Positions 53,705 through 63,189 of a DNA stretch of 64,000 nt are shown one piece after another. Location of the stretch: assembly GCF_004123905.1 (NCBI RefSeq), contig NZ_MZXW01000054.1, forward strand, positions 124,001 through 188,000. The letters are read 5' to 3'. Source of the DNA: Bradyrhizobium betae. Lineage in GTDB: Bacteria; Pseudomonadota; Alphaproteobacteria; Rhizobiales; Xanthobacteraceae. The first letter of the stretch is position 1; the number at the start of each line of letters is the position of its first letter. The notes under the pieces are model-generated. The model saw only the letters and a list, made by a program, of their open reading frames with translations, was not told the DNA's origin and ran no database searches. The position numbers and the translations under genes were made by a program.

Positions 53705-54163
53705 GTGGAAATCAGGCAAGACGATCCGAGGGCGCCACATGTCGCCGATCTGCTGACACTTCATTTGGAAGAGCTACGCAGCGTCATGGGCGAGCACGCG
53801 CAGGCGCTGGACGCGAGCGGTCTTTCGGCTCCGACCGCGACGTTCTGGACCGTCTGGCAGGGTGATATGCTGGTTGGATTTGGCGCGCTCAAACAACTGG
53901 ACGACACACATGCGGAGGTGAAGTCGATGCGCGCCGCGCCTGCCGCGCGCGGGTCCGGAGTCGGCCGCACGATCCTGCAGCACATCATCGCCGAAGCCCG
54001 CAAACGAGGCTATGCGCGTCTCAGCCTGGAGACCGGCACGGCACCGCTGCATGCGCCCGCCGTCTCGCTCTACCGCAGTGCTGGCTTCCTGCGCTGCGAT
54101 CCGTTCGCCGACTATCAGGCGAGCCCGCACAACCAGTTCATGAGCCTCGATCTGTCCAGGTGA
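53705..54163 (+). CDS. GNAT-family N-acetyltransferase
   Basis: The 152-residue protein starts at GTG 53705 after GAGGG. It has VKSMRAAPAARGSGVGRTIL (motif A, R-G-x-G-x-G-type loop), the following ARKRGYARLSLETG, and FYR-like SLYRSAGF. It is YsnE/PaiA-like small GNAT. It lies 14 bp after mazG and is probably co-transcribed. The substrate is unknown. Confidence 0.88.
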   Translation: MEIRQDDPRAPHVADLLTLHLEELRSVMGEHAQALDASGLSAPTATFWTVWQGDMLVGFGALKQLDDTHAEVKSMRAAPAARGSGVGRTILQHIIAEARKRGYARLSLETGTAPLHAPAVSLYRSAGFLRCDPFADYQASPHNQFMSLDLSR

Positions 54164-54351
54164 TCTTCTTAGTCGGTTGGACCGCCCGCATTTGATCCAG
54201 ATATAGGTCAGCACCTTTTCCCGAATGCAGCGAGGCGGTCCTGCCAAAGCGTGAGGCCGGCTGCTCACCTCAGCCATGAAATCGTCACGACCGGCAGTCT
54301 AAGGTTGAGCAATGGAGCCCGCGCAGCCGAACCCCAACGGCAGGTGATGCG

Positions 54352-55380
54352 ATGCCGCTCAAGCACTATTCGGTCCTCAAGGGACGCCCGATCGCGATGC
54401 GTTTCGGCACCGGCCAGTCGCCGCACTATCAAGTCCATGTCGTGGCCGACAACGCGGATTTCCGCATCGCCGTCAATGTGCAGTCAGCCGACGGAAGCGA
54501 AGTCGAGTACCTGGTGCGATCGCATTTTGTCCATCCGATCACCGATCAACTCGCAGCGCTGCCGGAGGGCCTGCACCCGCAGCAGCCGAAGCCGGGCAGC
54601 ATGGCGTTGGACTTCATTCGCGGCAATCTGATGCAGCCGCAGGAGATGATCCCGCTGCCGCTGTCCGTGCCCGGACCGGACAATGACCTCAACGAGAAAC
54701 TCGACCAGTTCGTCCAGCGCGCGCTCTCGAACGAAAGCGCGATGGTGTACGCATTCGGCGAGACATGGGGGCCGGAGCCGAAGGCGGACAATTATTTCGG
54801 CTTTCGGCCGGGCCGCGGCATTCACGACATCCATATGAACCAGGGCAATCCAACCGGACAATTCTCCGGCGACAACGGGCCGTGGCAGGACGGCGGGCTC
54901 GTGTTCGAATTCCCGGATCAGAAGCTCTGGACGGCGGTCTTCCTCAAATTCCAGACGCAGGCCTGGCACACCGACGACAAGACCGGTAATCCCATCGATC
55001 TCGGCGGAGGCACGCCGACACAGCCGCCGGATCCGACGACTCCTCCGACCGGGCAAATGCCTGATGGCCTCGTGCGGATCATTGCGGCACTCGTCAACGC
55101 CGTGAAGACGCCCGAGCGGGAAGTCGTCACGCTGCTCAATACGGCCGATCGCGACATCGATCTCACCGGCTGGATGCTGGCCGACAAGCAGAAGAACAAG
55201 ATGGTCCTGTCAGGGAAGATCTCGGCCGGGGGCACGCTCGCCGTCGTCGTGCAGAAGCCGATGGAACTATCGAACCAGGGCGGCATCATTTCGCTGCTGG
55301 ACGAGCGTGGAATCAAAATCCACGGCGTCGCCTATACCAAGGCGCAAGCGAAAACCCCGGGCCTGACCATTCCGTTCTAG
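54352..55380 (+). CDS. DUF2278 (YukJ-like) protein with C-terminal lamin-tail domain
   Basis: The 342-residue protein has an N-terminal DUF2278/YukJ-like domain (YSVLKGRPIAMRFG, HYQVHVVADNADFRIAVNVQS, GRGIHDIHMNQGN, WQDGGLVFEF), a Pro/Thr linker near 225-240, and a C-terminal lamin-tail-domain-like module (EVVTLLNTADRDIDLTGWMLAD). No signal peptide is seen. Function is unknown for the family; Asp/His in GIHDIHMNQG suggest a hydrolase-like site. It lies 188 bp after the GNAT gene. Confidence 0.85.
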   Translation: MPLKHYSVLKGRPIAMRFGTGQSPHYQVHVVADNADFRIAVNVQSADGSEVEYLVRSHFVHPITDQLAALPEGLHPQQPKPGSMALDFIRGNLMQPQEMIPLPLSVPGPDNDLNEKLDQFVQRALSNESAMVYAFGETWGPEPKADNYFGFRPGRGIHDIHMNQGNPTGQFSGDNGPWQDGGLVFEFPDQKLWTAVFLKFQTQAWHTDDKTGNPIDLGGGTPTQPPDPTTPPTGQMPDGLVRIIAALVNAVKTPEREVVTLLNTADRDIDLTGWMLADKQKNKMVLSGKISAGGTLAVVVQKPMELSNQGGIISLLDERGIKIHGVAYTKAQAKTPGLTIPF

Positions 55381-55463
55381 TGTTCCGAGTCACAAGCCGT
55401 CAGAGGCACGCACGCAAGGAAGTCCGCCGCTAGCTCGCTGTCGTCGGCTTACTCTGAAAATGC

Positions 55464-55547
55464 GTAGCCCGAATGGAGTGAAGCGCAATCCGGGACCGGT
55501 TCGTCGAGACGAGAATCCCGGATTACGCTTCGCTCCATCGAGGCTAT
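55464..55547. repeat. Palindromic intergenic repeat element (second type)
   Basis: GAATGGAGTGAAGCGCAATC is mirrored by GATTACGCTTCGCTCCATC about 30 bp further, with CCGGG/CCCGG at the inner arms. This inverted unit (about 84 bp) resembles a common Bradyrhizobium intergenic repeat. It lies between the convergent DUF2278 and hflX genes. Confidence 0.75.
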
Positions 55548-55557
55548 GAAGTGCAGC

Positions 55558-56940
55558 TTACGCGGACAGACGCGGCACGGCGTCGAACCTGGACACCACG
55601 ATATCCCGCTTGGTCTCGTCGACCCGCACGGTCATGTCGAAGCGGCCATCGTGCAGCTCTTTCGCCAGAACTTCCGCATTGCGGTGCAGCCAGCTGATGC
55701 CGGCGCCGTCTGCGGCGTCGATGGAGAGGTCGAGCGTGGTGCGTTTTGCGGCGAGCCGCTCCTCGATTGCCGCGAGCAGTGCGTCGATCCCCTCGCCCGA
55801 CACGGCTGAGACCAGCATCGCTGGGTGATCCTCCGGTCTGCGCGCGGCGATGTTCAGGAGCTCTTCGCGCTGTTCGGCGTCATAACGGTCGATCTTGTTC
55901 CAGACCTCGATGATGCGGCCGCTATCATCCGGGTTGATGCCGAGCTGACGCAGCACGGCGTCGACGTCGCTCTGCTGGGCCTCGGCGTCCTCATGCGAGA
56001 TGTCGCGCACATGCAGGATGACGTCGGCCTCCAGCACCTCCTCCAGCGTAGCGCGGAAGGCGGCGACGAGTTGCGTCGGCAAGTTCGAGATGAAGCCGAC
56101 GGTGTCGGACAACATCGCCTTGCCGCCATGCGGCAGAGTGAGCGCGCGCAAGGTCGGATCGAGGGTTGCGAACAGCATGTCGGCGGCCTGCACGTCGGCG
56201 CGGGTCAGGCGGTTGAACAGCGTCGACTTGCCGGCATTGGTGTAGCCGACCAGGGCTACGACGCGATACGGCACGCGCTGGCGGCCGGCGCGATGCAGGC
56301 GCCGCGTCGCCTGCACCTTCTTCAGTTCGCCCTCGAGTTTTGAGATGCGCTCCTGGATCAGGCGGCGGTCGGCTTCGATCTGGGTCTCGCCGGGACCGCC
56401 CATGAAGCCGAAGCCGCCGCGTTGGCGCTCCAGATGGGTCCATGAGCGCACCAGGCGCGAGCGCTGATAGTTGAGATGCGCGAGCTCGACCTGGAGTGAA
56501 CCTTCCTTGGTCTTGGCGCGGCGGCCGAAGATTTCGAGGATCAAGCCGGTGCGGTCGAGTACCTTGGCGTGCAATTCCCTCTCGAGATTGCGCTGCTGGA
56601 TCGGCGCCAGCGCGCAATCCATCACGACGAGTTCGACGTCGAGGCTCTTGACCAGCGCGGCAATCTCCTCGGCCTTGCCTTTGCCGATATAGGTCGCGGG
56701 CCGGATCTGGCTGATCGGTGCGATGATGGCGTCGGCAATGACGAGGTCAATCGCGCGCGCGAGGCCGGCGGCTTCGTCGAGCCGGGCCTCGGCGTCTCGC
56801 AGAACATGGCTTTCCGATTGCGCGTCGGCACTTCCCGCGCGCGCTCGCAAATAGGGGCCGACGACAAGCACCCGCCCCGTTTGCTTAGCCCCTGCCGATC
56901 GCGGACGATCGGCATCCCCGTCGAAATTCCGGGGTTCCAA
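55558..56940 (-). CDS. hflX: Ribosome-associated GTPase HflX
   Basis: The 460-residue protein has the HflX N-domain (YIGKGKAEEIAALV, DCALAPIQQRNLERE), GFGFMGGPGETQIE linker, and a GTPase domain with GYTNAGKST, DTVGFI, NKID. The GTPase helps split or rescue ribosomes. The start is a TTG at 56940, 11 bp after the hfq stop. The hfq-hflX pairing is widely conserved and supports the call. Confidence 0.95.
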   Translation of the reverse strand: MEPRNFDGDADRPRSAGAKQTGRVLVVGPYLRARAGSADAQSESHVLRDAEARLDEAAGLARAIDLVIADAIIAPISQIRPATYIGKGKAEEIAALVKSLDVELVVMDCALAPIQQRNLERELHAKVLDRTGLILEIFGRRAKTKEGSLQVELAHLNYQRSRLVRSWTHLERQRGGFGFMGGPGETQIEADRRLIQERISKLEGELKKVQATRRLHRAGRQRVPYRVVALVGYTNAGKSTLFNRLTRADVQAADMLFATLDPTLRALTLPHGGKAMLSDTVGFISNLPTQLVAAFRATLEEVLEADVILHVRDISHEDAEAQQSDVDAVLRQLGINPDDSGRIIEVWNKIDRYDAEQREELLNIAARRPEDHPAMLVSAVSGEGIDALLAAIEERLAAKRTTLDLSIDAADGAGISWLHRNAEVLAKELHDGRFDMTVRVDETKRDIVVSRFDAVPRLSA

Positions 56941-56951
56941 TCAGGTCACTC

Positions 56952-57200
56952 TCAAGCCGGCTGATCCTCACCGCCTTCGAACAACTGGATCGGAGCGCCC
57001 GGCATGATGGTCGAGATCGCATGCTTGTAAACGAGCTGCGAATGACCGTCGCGCCGAAGCAGCAAACAGAAATTGTCGAACCAGGTCACGATGCCCTGGA
57101 GCTTCACTCCGTTGACCAGAAAGATCGTCAGTGGCGTCTTGGTTTTGCGAACGTGATTAAGGAAGGTGTCCTGCAGGTTTTGTGCGCGGTCTGCCGCCAT
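56952..57200 (-). CDS. hfq: RNA chaperone Hfq
   Basis: The 82-residue protein has the Sm1 motif (QDTFLNHVRKTKTPLTIFLV) and Sm2 with YKHAIST. Residues for U-rich RNA binding (Gln, Phe, Lys-His) are in place. It forms hexamers that help small RNAs pair with mRNAs. The start is ATG 57200. It is between ntrX and hflX on the same strand; a candidate terminator after ntrX separates it. Confidence 0.97.
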   Translation of the reverse strand: MAADRAQNLQDTFLNHVRKTKTPLTIFLVNGVKLQGIVTWFDNFCLLLRRDGHSQLVYKHAISTIMPGAPIQLFEGGEDQPA

Positions 57201-57385
57201 TGTTTTTTTCTCGCTTTGAGTTTCTTTTTATTGCGCCGGTTGCGCCCCGCTTTTGAAAATGTGGGGTCTCACCCGGTTGCCGTTCCTCATGAGATCCCCC
57301 TCGTAGGAACAGCGGTTCGATTAGAGGGCAGGACGGGTTATTAGGCAAGCCGCTTCACGCGGCAGGCCGAGCCCAATTGCCCCCG

Positions 57386-57412
57386 AAAAACTACGGAAAT
57401 CGATGGATTTCC
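57386..57412 (-). terminator. Candidate rho-independent terminator after ntrX
   Basis: On the minus strand GGAAATC-CATC-GATTTCC forms a perfect 7-bp stem with a 4-base loop, followed by GTAG and TTTTT. It lies 37-63 bp after the ntrX stop and before hfq, so it would end or attenuate ntrYX transcription. Confidence 0.55.
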
Positions 57413-57448
57413 TCACTTATCCGCCACCGGCGGCCGCAACGTCGCGGG

Positions 57449-58819
57449 TTAGCCGACGCCGAGCGCCTTCAACTTCCGGTGCAGCGCAGAGCGTTCCATG
57501 CCAACAAACTCAGCCGTGCGAGAAATATTTCCTGAAAAACGGCTGATCTGTGCAATCAAATAGTCGCGCTCGAACACTTCGCGCGCCTCACGCAGTGGCA
57601 GGCCCATGATGTGCTCGCCATTGTTGCTGGTCGGCATCGCCGGCACCATCGAGCCGACGTCCTGCGGCAGCATGTCGGCGGTGATGATGACCTCGGGCCC
57701 GCCCGCAGCCAGAATCATGACTCTCTCAACGTTGTTGCGGAGCTGGCGTACATTGCCCGGCCAGACATGCGATTGCAGCACCGCCATTGCGTCCTGCCCG
57801 ATCTGCCGCTTGGGCAGGCCGCTGCCGGCCGAGATCTGCTCCATGAAGTAGTCGATCAGCTCCGGAATGTCCTCGCGGCGCTCCGACAACGCGGGCACGC
57901 GGATCGGCACCACCGAGAGGCGGTGATAGAGGTCCTCGCGGAAATGGCCGGCGGCGATCTCCTCTTCGAGATTGCGCGCGGTCGACGAGATGATGCGGAC
58001 GTCGACCTGCACCTTTGAGGTGCCCCCGACGCGCTGGAACGACTGTTCGACCAGCACGCGCAAAATCTTGTTCTGGGTCTCGCGCGGCATGTCCGCAATC
58101 TCGTCGATGAACAGTGTGCCGCCATGGGCTTCCTCGAGCGCGCCGGGCTTGCGCGCGTGCTCGCCGTTGGATTGCTCGATGCCGAACATCTCGTGCTCCA
58201 TGCGCTCGGGCGTGATGGCGGCAGCGTTGATGACGACGAAGGGACCGTCGGAGCGGCCCGAGGCCGTGTGGAGCGTGCGTGCGGTCAGCTCCTTGCCGGC
58301 ACCGGCGGGGCCGACGATCAGGATGCGGCTGTTGGCCTTGGCCGCACGCTCGATGGTCTGGCGCAGCTGGTTCATGCTGGGCGAGCGGCCGACGAGCGAG
58401 CTTGCGCTCGGTGCGAGTTGCTTCAGCTCCTTGACTTCGCGCTTGAGCCGCGAGTTCTCGAGCGCCCGGTTGGCGACCAGGATCAGCCGGTCGGCCTTGA
58501 ACGGTTTTTCGATGAAGTCATAGGCGCCGCGCTTGATCGCGGCGACCGCGGTCTCGATGTTGCCGTGGCCGGAGATCATCACGACCGGCAGATCGGGATT
58601 GTCCTTCTTGACCTGCTCGAGGAGCTGCAAGCCGTCGAGCTTGGAGCCCTGCAGCCAGATGTCGAGGAACACCAGATGCGGCCTGCGGTTGGCGATCTCG
58701 GCGAGCGCGGAGTCGCTATCGCGCGCGGTCCGCGTGACAAACTCCTCGTCTTCGAGAATGCCCGCGACGAGATCCCGAATATCGGCCTCATCATCGACAA
58801 TCAGAATTTCACTTGCCAT
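57449..58819 (-). CDS. ntrX: Nitrogen response regulator NtrX
   Basis: The 456-residue protein has a receiver domain (Asp53 in VFLDIW), an AAA+ domain with GPAGAGKELTART and LFIDEIADMPR, and a C-terminal Fis-type HTH (NISRTAEFVGMERSALHRKL). The sigma54-contact GAFTGA loop is absent: the segment reads QSNGEHARKPGALEEAH. This is typical of NtrX proteins, which are therefore not classical sigma54 activators. It pairs with NtrY encoded 17 bp upstream. Confidence 0.95.
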   Translation of the reverse strand: MASEILIVDDEADIRDLVAGILEDEEFVTRTARDSDSALAEIANRRPHLVFLDIWLQGSKLDGLQLLEQVKKDNPDLPVVMISGHGNIETAVAAIKRGAYDFIEKPFKADRLILVANRALENSRLKREVKELKQLAPSASSLVGRSPSMNQLRQTIERAAKANSRILIVGPAGAGKELTARTLHTASGRSDGPFVVINAAAITPERMEHEMFGIEQSNGEHARKPGALEEAHGGTLFIDEIADMPRETQNKILRVLVEQSFQRVGGTSKVQVDVRIISSTARNLEEEIAAGHFREDLYHRLSVVPIRVPALSERREDIPELIDYFMEQISAGSGLPKRQIGQDAMAVLQSHVWPGNVRQLRNNVERVMILAAGGPEVIITADMLPQDVGSMVPAMPTSNNGEHIMGLPLREAREVFERDYLIAQISRFSGNISRTAEFVGMERSALHRKLKALGVG

Positions 58820-58836
58820 GGGTCGCGCCTGTCTTG

Positions 58837-61251
58837 TCAGCTGCCTGTTGAGGCTTCGATTTTCGTTGAATCATTGGTCTTTTCAGCCGGCTCTTTGGTT
58901 TCAGCCGCCAGCTGTTTTGTTTCCTGCGCCGCGTCCTTGACCGGGGCGCTGGCCTGTGCTCCGGCCGCGTCCTGCGCTGTCTCGGTCGCGGTTTCCTTCA
59001 CCCCTGGTGTCGGCTCGGCTCCCTCGGATTTCGCAGGCTGGCCGGAGACTGCAAAGCGCATCCGCATCCAGGCGCCGCGCTGGCCCTCCCGGAAGTCGGA
59101 GGCATCCTTCAGCTCGATGCGCCCGCCATGGTCTTCCAGCACGCGGCCGACGATCGCCAGGCCAAGCCCGGTGCCCTTGGCGCGCGTCGTCACATAGGGC
59201 TCCAGCAGCCGCGAGCGCGCGACCTTGGGCAGGCCGATGCCGTTGTCGACGACGTCGATCAGCACGTCCTCGCCCTCGCGCGAGACCACGACGTCGATCC
59301 GGCCTTTACCGAGCTCCTCCGCCGGGACCTGTTCGATCGCCTCGGTGGCGTTCTTGATGATGTTGGTGACCGCCTGCGAGATCAGCCGCCGGTCGAACTG
59401 GGCGCGCAGCGGTTCTTCCTTGAATTCTGTCTCGATATCGATCTCGGGATGGGCGACCTTCATCAGGAATACCGCCTGCCGCACGGCGTCGGCGACGTCC
59501 TCGCCCTCCATCACCGGCTTGGGCATCCGCGCAAAGCGCGAGAACTCGTCGACCATCCGGCGGATGTCGTCGACCTGACGCACGATGGTGTCGGTGCACT
59601 GCTCAAAAATCTGCTTGTCCTTGGCCTCGGTGATGGCCTTGCCGAATTTGCGGCGGATGCGCTCGGCGGAGAGCTGGATCGGCGTCAGCGGGTTCTTGAT
59701 CTCGTGGGCGATGCGGCGCGCGACATCGCCCCAGGCCGAGGTGCGCTGCGCCGACACCAGCTCGGTGATGTCGTCGAGCGTGATGATGTAGCTGTCGTGC
59801 GGCTGGTTCTTCTCGGCGCTGACGCGGACCGACAGATTGCGCTCGTCTCCGTCGCGCGTGATCGTAATCTGGCCCTGCACCAGACGCTGGGTCCCGTCCC
59901 GCGCCGTTTTCATCATGTCTTCGAGCTCGGGCAGCACGTCGGAGAGCGGATGGCCGAGCGTCTCCGCCTCGGAGTGTCCGATCAGCTTCTCGGCGGATCG
60001 GTTGAGGATGCCGACACTGCCCGAGGTATCGACGCCGATGATGCCGGCGCTGGCCGAGGACAGCACCGCCTCGATGAAGCGGCGGCGGCTGTCGATGAGG
60101 TCGCTGGCATTGACGAGCTCGTCGCGCTGGCTGCGCAATTCCTGCGTCATCTTGTTGAAGGTCTCGCCGAGCTGGGCGAGGTCGCCCTCCGACTGGTGCA
60201 CCGGCACCTTCACGTTGAGGTCGCCGGTCGAGACGGTGTGGGCCGCGTTCATCAGCCGCCGGATCGGCGACACCAGCGAGTTGGCAAAGTTGAGGCCGAT
60301 CAGCACCGAGGCCATCAGGATGGTCAGCGCGATCACCGCGAACATCAGCGCAAAGGCGACCTGGATGCCGAGCCGGCGCGACTCGATCTGGGAATATTCG
60401 GCGACGCTGACCTCGGTCTGCTTGAGCTGGTTGACGACGTTGGGATCAAGCGGCCGGGCGACATAGAGGAAGATATCGTTGAAGGCGCGCAGACGGATCA
60501 CGGCAGCAACGAAGCTCGCGTCCGGAAGCACCGCGATCTCGGGCTCGGATTCGTTGACATTGCTGAGGAAGTCCGGCGCCGGTGGCGAATAGGCCAGCCG
60601 CATGCCGGTGTCGGCGGATTCCAGGATGTTGGTGTTCTTGTCGATGATCATCGCGCCCGGCAAATTGCGCGAGCCGGCGCTGGCGGTCAGCAGCTCGCGG
60701 AACGAGCGGCGATCCTGGTCGTAGAGCGGCCGGGCATGGGCGATGTCATTGGCCATGCCGAGAATGTCGCCGCGGATCAGCTGCGCATGGTCCTGCATGT
60801 AGGCCCGCGCGATCGTCAGCGAATTCTGGATCACTTCCTTGGTCGGCCCGGAGAACAGCCGGTCGAGGCCGCGCTCGATGGTGACGTTGGCGACGACGGC
60901 AACCAGCACCGCCGGCAGCACCGCCACGATCGAGAACAGGCTGACGATCTGGACGTGGAGACGGGCGGCCGCCCTGCCCCGGCGCCGTGCCAAGATCATC
61001 TGCCAGAGCTCGCGGATGATGATGCCGACCAGCAGCAGGATCGTGGCCGCATTGATCAGGTAGAACGAGCGGACGATCTCCGGTGTCGGCTCGATCGTGG
61101 TGAGGCCTGTCAGGACCACAAAGGTCAGGAAGGCCGACCCCAGCGCCAGGACCACGGCAATCGGCGCCAGCCAGCGCCGCACCGACCAACGCCGGGGTTC
61201 GTCTGCTGGGGCCGTGTCGAAGTGTGCGGCCGAGGTGTCTGCGCTGGTCAT
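58837..61251 (-). CDS. ntrY: Nitrogen sensor histidine kinase NtrY
   Basis: The 804-residue membrane kinase has N-terminal helices, a periplasmic sensor region, a HAMP segment, a PAS domain, HisKA (RRIAHEIKNPLTPIQLSAER) and an HATPase domain (DNGIGLPK ... GTGLGLAIVGRVLEDHGG). The last ~60 residues are a low-complexity Ala/Lys/Glu/Thr tail. ATG 61251 gives the usual start; ATG 61314 upstream is open but less likely. It phosphorylates NtrX. Confidence 0.94.
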   Translation of the reverse strand: MTSADTSAAHFDTAPADEPRRWSVRRWLAPIAVVLALGSAFLTFVVLTGLTTIEPTPEIVRSFYLINAATILLLVGIIIRELWQMILARRRGRAAARLHVQIVSLFSIVAVLPAVLVAVVANVTIERGLDRLFSGPTKEVIQNSLTIARAYMQDHAQLIRGDILGMANDIAHARPLYDQDRRSFRELLTASAGSRNLPGAMIIDKNTNILESADTGMRLAYSPPAPDFLSNVNESEPEIAVLPDASFVAAVIRLRAFNDIFLYVARPLDPNVVNQLKQTEVSVAEYSQIESRRLGIQVAFALMFAVIALTILMASVLIGLNFANSLVSPIRRLMNAAHTVSTGDLNVKVPVHQSEGDLAQLGETFNKMTQELRSQRDELVNASDLIDSRRRFIEAVLSSASAGIIGVDTSGSVGILNRSAEKLIGHSEAETLGHPLSDVLPELEDMMKTARDGTQRLVQGQITITRDGDERNLSVRVSAEKNQPHDSYIITLDDITELVSAQRTSAWGDVARRIAHEIKNPLTPIQLSAERIRRKFGKAITEAKDKQIFEQCTDTIVRQVDDIRRMVDEFSRFARMPKPVMEGEDVADAVRQAVFLMKVAHPEIDIETEFKEEPLRAQFDRRLISQAVTNIIKNATEAIEQVPAEELGKGRIDVVVSREGEDVLIDVVDNGIGLPKVARSRLLEPYVTTRAKGTGLGLAIVGRVLEDHGGRIELKDASDFREGQRGAWMRMRFAVSGQPAKSEGAEPTPGVKETATETAQDAAGAQASAPVKDAAQETKQLAAETKEPAEKTNDSTKIEASTGS

Positions 61252-61450
61252 TCCGGCAATGGGTGCTGAAAACGGGGTCCGCAGTGGGCGGATACTGATG
61301 TATTCGTACCACATTGTTGCCGAATTGCGACAATTCCGCGGCGCCCCCGCCGCGGCGGACCGGCGCATCCACAGGGGAAGCCCGTCCTGGATCGCCTACC
61401 CAATGGCGCAGATCGCCGGGAACAGAATCCCGCCATCCGGCTTGACTGCC

Positions 61451-61597
61451 ATGGATAGAATTTTTCTCGCGATAATGGTTTCGGCCGTGCTCGTGCTGAT
61501 CGCGGCCTCTGATCTCTTGGTCAACGGTCCCGGCATGCAGCCGCGCCCGTCGGAAATTGCCAACGCCCTGCCGATATCAGGCCGAGTGATCCGGTGA
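61451..61597 (+). CDS. Possible small membrane protein (48 aa)
   Basis: A plus-strand ATG frame encodes MDRIFLAIMVSAVLVLIAAS followed by a short polar tail (DLLVNGPG...). A single hydrophobic helix is visible and codon positions look plausible. It lies in the ntrC-ntrY gap, opposite in strand to both. No ribosome site is strong. It may be a chance frame. Confidence 0.35.
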   Translation: MDRIFLAIMVSAVLVLIAASDLLVNGPGMQPRPSEIANALPISGRVIR

Positions 61598-61685
61598 CTG
61601 CGGCGGCAATTTAACGCGACCGCGGAACATTTCTGCCCGATCAGGACTTCTGCTCTCCGCGTCAGCCACAACGGCCAGCGCGATC

Positions 61686-61732
61686 CGGACAGGCTCAGCT
61701 CCGCTTTGGTAGGGGGAGCTGAGCCACCGTCC
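61686..61732. other. Long stem-loop between ntrC and ntrY
   Basis: GGCTCAGCTC (61692-61701) and GAGCTGAGCC (61716-61725) are a perfect 10-bp inverted repeat with a 14-base loop; CGGAC and GTCCG outside extend the stem. It lies just after the ntrC stop in the ntrC-to-ntrY gap. There is no T-tract, so it may be an RNA-stability or processing structure. Confidence 0.5.
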
Positions 61733-61737
61733 GAAAA

Positions 61738-63180
<1,443 letters not shown>

Positions 63181-63189
63181 TGTTAATCC

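Noticed and set aside
59128..61269. 713-codon plus frame opposite ntrY
   Set aside because: Antisense shadow caused by high GC at third codon positions; ntrY has every kinase motif.
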